Part shown: one piece after another, positions 24,096-26,787 of the stretch
How positions within the stretch are numbered: position 1 is the first letter of the stretch
Layout of the letters: each line of letters opens with the position of its first letter
DNA from: CAZYIW01 sp964647705
Lineage (GTDB): Bacteria > Pseudomonadota > Gammaproteobacteria > PS1 > Pseudothioglobaceae
NCBI GenBank assembly: GCA_964647705.1
Contig: CAZYIW010000016.1
Coordinates: 1-26,787, forward strand
Length of the DNA stretch: 26,787 nt
Direction: 5' to 3'
Position numbers and translations under genes: made by a program
Notes under the pieces: model-generated
The model's input: the letters and a program-made list of their open reading frames with translations, nothing else
What the model was told of the DNA's origin: nothing
Databases searched by the model: none

Positions 24096-24104
24096 ATTAT
24101 ATCA
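24096..24104 (-). promoter_or_regulatory. Extended -10 promoter of rsxE-rhodanese-prmC
   Basis: On the minus strand TGATATAAT is an exact extended -10 element (TGnTATAAT). It ends seven bases before the rsxE ATG, so transcription should start at or next to the start codon. No -35 hexamer is obvious, as is common for extended -10 promoters. Confidence 0.5.
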
Positions 24105-24140
24105 ACATATGGTGATTTTTTATTGCTTGAATGTGGTTAT

Positions 24141-24332
24141 TTATGAAAATGTTAGTGCATAAACAACAGGAGAAAGAACACCTGATGGTATGAAAATACA
24201 CCAAAAACACTTTTTATAGATTCTGCGATAAGGGTGAAATATAGATCTTTTTTTATAATGCACAGAAATCATTTTTGCCAACAAGAATGACAAAAATAAA
24301 GAAACAACAAACCACGCAAAATAAATAAGCAT
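24141..24332 (-). CDS. Possible small membrane protein
   Basis: A 63-residue open frame with two hydrophobic segments (about 3-21 and 43-62) separated by a basic stretch (HYKKRS, RRIYKK) and a CFWC motif at 42-45. The basic loop between two membrane helices is a believable layout for a small membrane protein. Against it: no ribosome binding site before the ATG, no recognised family, and strong AT bias that can create hydrophobic frames by chance. If it is not a gene, the clpB-rsxE gap is about 366 non-coding bases with only the clpB terminator and the rsxE promoter. Confidence 0.35.
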   Translation of the reverse strand: MLIYFAWFVVSLFLSFLLAKMISVHYKKRSIFHPYRRIYKKCFWCIFIPSGVLSPVVYALTFS

Positions 24333-24420
24333 CTTATAAAAATATAACTAGTTTGATGGCATACTAATACAAAAAAATACTCTTGTCAAAAAAAATTGTA
24401 TAAAAATCAATTAATTATAT

Positions 24421-24449
24421 AAAAAATGGGGCTTAAAACCCCATTTTTT
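24421..24449 (-). terminator. Rho-independent terminator of clpB
   Basis: TGGGG pairs with CCCCA around a seven-base loop, extended by six A/T pairs, so both strands end the hairpin with a T run. It lies six bases after the clpB stop on the minus strand. Confidence 0.9.
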
Positions 24450-24454
24450 AGTTG

Positions 24455-26787
24455 TTAAGAAAATACCAGTTCATTGTTACCAACATCCACACTAACAGTA
24501 GATCCAGGTAAAAATTCTCCAGATAGAATCTTCTGAGACAGCGGATTCTCCAGCAGTTGCTGAATTGTTCTTTTTAGTGGTCTGGCGCCAAAAACAGGAT
24601 CATAACCTCTGTCAATAATCATATCCATTGCCTTGTCTGTTAGCTCAAGATTTAAATCCAGATCTGCAAGACGAGACTTAAGAATATCAATCTGCAGTTT
24701 GGCAATGCCTTTGATTTGTTCTTTTTCAAGGTTGTTAAAAACCACTATCTCATCAATACGATTGACAAACTCGGGACGGAAATGCTCACCCACTATTTTT
24801 GTAAGCTCGCTGGTCATGTCCTTGCCAGGGTTTTCTTGAATAAGGTGTGATCCAAGGTTTGATGTCATCACAATGACGGTATTTTTAAAGTCAACCGTTC
24901 TGCCTTGTCCATCGGTTAGACGACCATCATCCAACACTTGCAAAAGAATATTAAACACATCCGGGTGTGCTTTTTCAACCTCATCAAGCAAAATGATAGA
25001 GTAAGGCTTTCTGCGAACTGCCTCAGTTAATACACCACCTTGCTCATAACCCACATAACCAGGTGGCGCACCAATGAGGCGAGCCACTGAGTGTTTTTCC
25101 ATAAACTCACTCATGTCAACACGCACAATGGCTTGTTCAGTATCAAATAAGAAATCAGCCAAAGCTTTGGTCAGTTCGGTTTTACCCACACCGGTTGGCC
25201 CCATAAACATAAACGAGCCATCTGGACGATTAGGATCAGCAAGCCCTGCACGCGATCTGCGCACCGCATCAGAGATAACTTTCACAGCTTTGTCTTGACC
25301 AACCAAGCGCTTGTGGATAATTTGTTCCATTTGCAGGAGTTTGTCTTTTTCGCCTTCCATCATCTTGTCCACTGGGATGCCTGTCCAACGCGCAACAATA
25401 TGGGCTATTTCATCTTCAGTGACTTTGTTACGTAGCAGTGTCATGTCTTCGCCACCCAATGATTCGGCTTGTTCAATTTTGCCTTCAAGCTCTGGAATCT
25501 TGCCATATTGCAACTCACTCATTTTCGCTAAATCGTTATTACGATTGGCTGCTTCAAGCTCGGCTTTGGCTTGTTCTAATTCTTCTTTTAGATGGTGTGC
25601 GCCTTGTACCTGAGATTTCTCTTTTTTCCAAACCTCTTCCAAGTCTGCATATTCTTTTTCAAGTTTTTTAATATTGCCTTCAAGCTCTTTTAGACGCTCT
25701 TTGGAAGATTTGTCTTTTTCTTTTTTAAGCGCCATACGCTCAATTTTGAGTTGCACCAATTTACGATCAAGCTTGTCCATTGATTCTGGCTTAGAATCAA
25801 TCTCCATGCGAATTTGTGACGCTGCTTCATCAATCAGATCAATGGCCTTATCAGGCAGTTGTCTGTCAGTAATATAACGCTGAGAGTAAGTGGTGGCTGC
25901 AATAATGGCTGGATCGGTAATCTCTACACCATGGTGCACCTCGTAGCGTTCTTTTAAGCCACGTAAGATAGCAATGGTGTCTTCCTCGGATGGTTCGTCC
26001 ACCAACACCTTTTGGAAACGACGTTCCAATGCTGAATCTTTCTCAATGTATTCACGATATTCATCCAATGTGGTGGCACCCATACAGTGTAGCTCACCAC
26101 GAGCAAGTGCAGGTTTTAGCATATTGCCTGCATCCATGGCGCCATCGGTTTTGCCGGCACCCACCATGGTGTGCAATTCGTCAATAAATAAAATTACTTG
26201 TCCTTGTTCGGCTTCTAATTCTTTCAGTACGGCTTTTAAACGTTCTTCAAATTCACCGCGATACTTAGCACCTGCAACAAGTGCTGCCATGTCCAATGAC
26301 AATACGCGTTTATTTTTAAGCCCCTCGGGCACCTCACCGTTGACAATTCGTTGCGCCAAGCCTTCAACAATTGCGGTTTTACCCACACCGGGTTCACCAA
26401 TTAAAACTGGGTTGTTTTTTGTGCGTCGTTGTAATACCTGAATCGCACGACGAATCTCACCATCGCGACCAATCACAGGATCAAGCTTGCCATCTGTGGC
26501 GCGTTCGGTTAAGTCCAATGTGTATTTTTTGAGTGCTTCTCTTTGTGTTTCTGCGTTTTGATCATTCACTGTTTCACCTCCTCTTAAGTTGTCAATCGCA
26601 GCGCTCAGGTTTTTTTCATTGACGCCATGATTTTTCAGTATTTTTGTTGTTGTGTCGTCGCCTTTTATCATTGCCAATAAAAACAACTCGGTTGACAGGT
26701 AACTGTCACCATGTTCAGTGCTTAGCTTTTCGGTTTGATTTAAAAGGCGCAACAAGTTTTGTGAAATATTAATATCCCCAGTGGCCG
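24455..26787 (-). CDS. clpB: Disaggregase chaperone ClpB (N-terminus outside window)
   Basis: ClpB is a hexameric AAA+ ATPase that pulls proteins out of aggregates with DnaK. The open frame runs off the right edge with no stop; the first visible residues ATGDINISQNLLRLLN align with about residue 77 of E. coli ClpB, so roughly 75-80 residues are missing. Visible: the rest of the N-domain, the first ATPase domain with GEPGVGKT and ILFIDELHTM, the long coiled-coil middle domain (KLDRKLVQLKIERMAL and on) that separates ClpB from ClpA, and the second ATPase domain with GPTGVGKT and ILLDEVEKAHPD. The C-terminus is complete. An internal TTG at 26755 is not the start. The heat-shock promoter expected is out of view. 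Confidence 0.98.
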   Translation of the reverse strand, partial: ATGDINISQNLLRLLNQTEKLSTEHGDSYLSTELFLLAMIKGDDTTTKILKNHGVNEKNLSAAIDNLRGGETVNDQNAETQREALKKYTLDLTERATDGKLDPVIGRDGEIRRAIQVLQRRTKNNPVLIGEPGVGKTAIVEGLAQRIVNGEVPEGLKNKRVLSLDMAALVAGAKYRGEFEERLKAVLKELEAEQGQVILFIDELHTMVGAGKTDGAMDAGNMLKPALARGELHCMGATTLDEYREYIEKDSALERRFQKVLVDEPSEEDTIAILRGLKERYEVHHGVEITDPAIIAATTYSQRYITDRQLPDKAIDLIDEAASQIRMEIDSKPESMDKLDRKLVQLKIERMALKKEKDKSSKERLKELEGNIKKLEKEYADLEEVWKKEKSQVQGAHHLKEELEQAKAELEAANRNNDLAKMSELQYGKIPELEGKIEQAESLGGEDMTLLRNKVTEDEIAHIVARWTGIPVDKMMEGEKDKLLQMEQIIHKRLVGQDKAVKVISDAVRRSRAGLADPNRPDGSFMFMGPTGVGKTELTKALADFLFDTEQAIVRVDMSEFMEKHSVARLIGAPPGYVGYEQGGVLTEAVRRKPYSIILLDEVEKAHPDVFNILLQVLDDGRLTDGQGRTVDFKNTVIVMTSNLGSHLIQENPGKDMTSELTKIVGEHFRPEFVNRIDEIVVFNNLEKEQIKGIAKLQIDILKSRLADLDLNLELTDKAMDMIIDRGYDPVFGARPLKRTIQQLLENPLSQKILSGEFLPGSTVSVDVGNNELVFS

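Noticed and set aside
26753..26755. TTG as the start of clpB
   Set aside because: The frame continues upstream to the window edge with residues that align to ClpB, so the gene is cut by the window and not started here.
1..26787. CRISPR array, transposon ends, phage genes or toxin-antitoxin pair
   Set aside because: No regularly spaced repeats, no transposase or integrase motifs and no paired small toxin/antitoxin frames were found; gene content is core-type throughout.

Overview
The window is AT-rich chromosomal DNA from a sulfur-oxidising gammaproteobacterium. A soxYZA(K) operon, DnaE, RecA, RnpB, ClpB and fumarase sequences that resemble E. coli proteins, and very tight gene packing suggest the SUP05/Thioglobus group or a close relative. 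That placement is inference from gene content, not from a search. An intact recA and comEC argue against an extremely reduced endosymbiont genome. I see no phage, transposase, CRISPR array or tRNA.

Layout. (1) 1-2017: sox operon with soxY, soxZ, soxA and a soxK-like gene, each with a good ribosome binding site, closed by a strong terminator; soxX, if linked, would lie before base 1. (2) 2104-5523: dnaE, tail to tail with comEC (5533-7812, minus). (3) 7813-8158: a 346-base AT-rich non-coding stretch holding two DnaA-box-like sites and the terminator of the ribD-coaBC operon. (4) 8159-10395: ribD and coaBC (minus), overlapping by 4 bases, divergent from recA. (5) 10453-15470: six plus-strand genes, each overlapping the next: recA, recX, an unknown Cys/His-rich protein, an Atm1-type ABC exporter, tgt and a degenerate receiver-domain protein. 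(6) 15463-19653: the cell-shape cluster mreB-mreC-mreD-mrdA (minus). (7) 19747-21584: class I fumarase, then rnpB five bases later, with a likely rnpB -10 box inside the end of the fumarase gene. (8) 21719-24088: a small exported protein of unknown function, then rnfE, an exported rhodanese and prmC on the minus strand. (9) 24141-26787: a doubtful small membrane ORF and clpB, whose N-terminus runs off the window.

Most of the window is housekeeping. The SoxYZ carrier and SoxA(K) would bind and oxidise thiosulfate-derived sulfur in the periplasm, and the exported rhodanese may handle sulfur there too. The less familiar items are the Cys/His-rich ORF between recX and the ABC exporter, the receiver with altered active site behind tgt, the solitary rnfE coupled to a periplasmic rhodanese, and the non-coding stretch before comEC. 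I found no clear sign of an undescribed multi-gene defence or mobile system.
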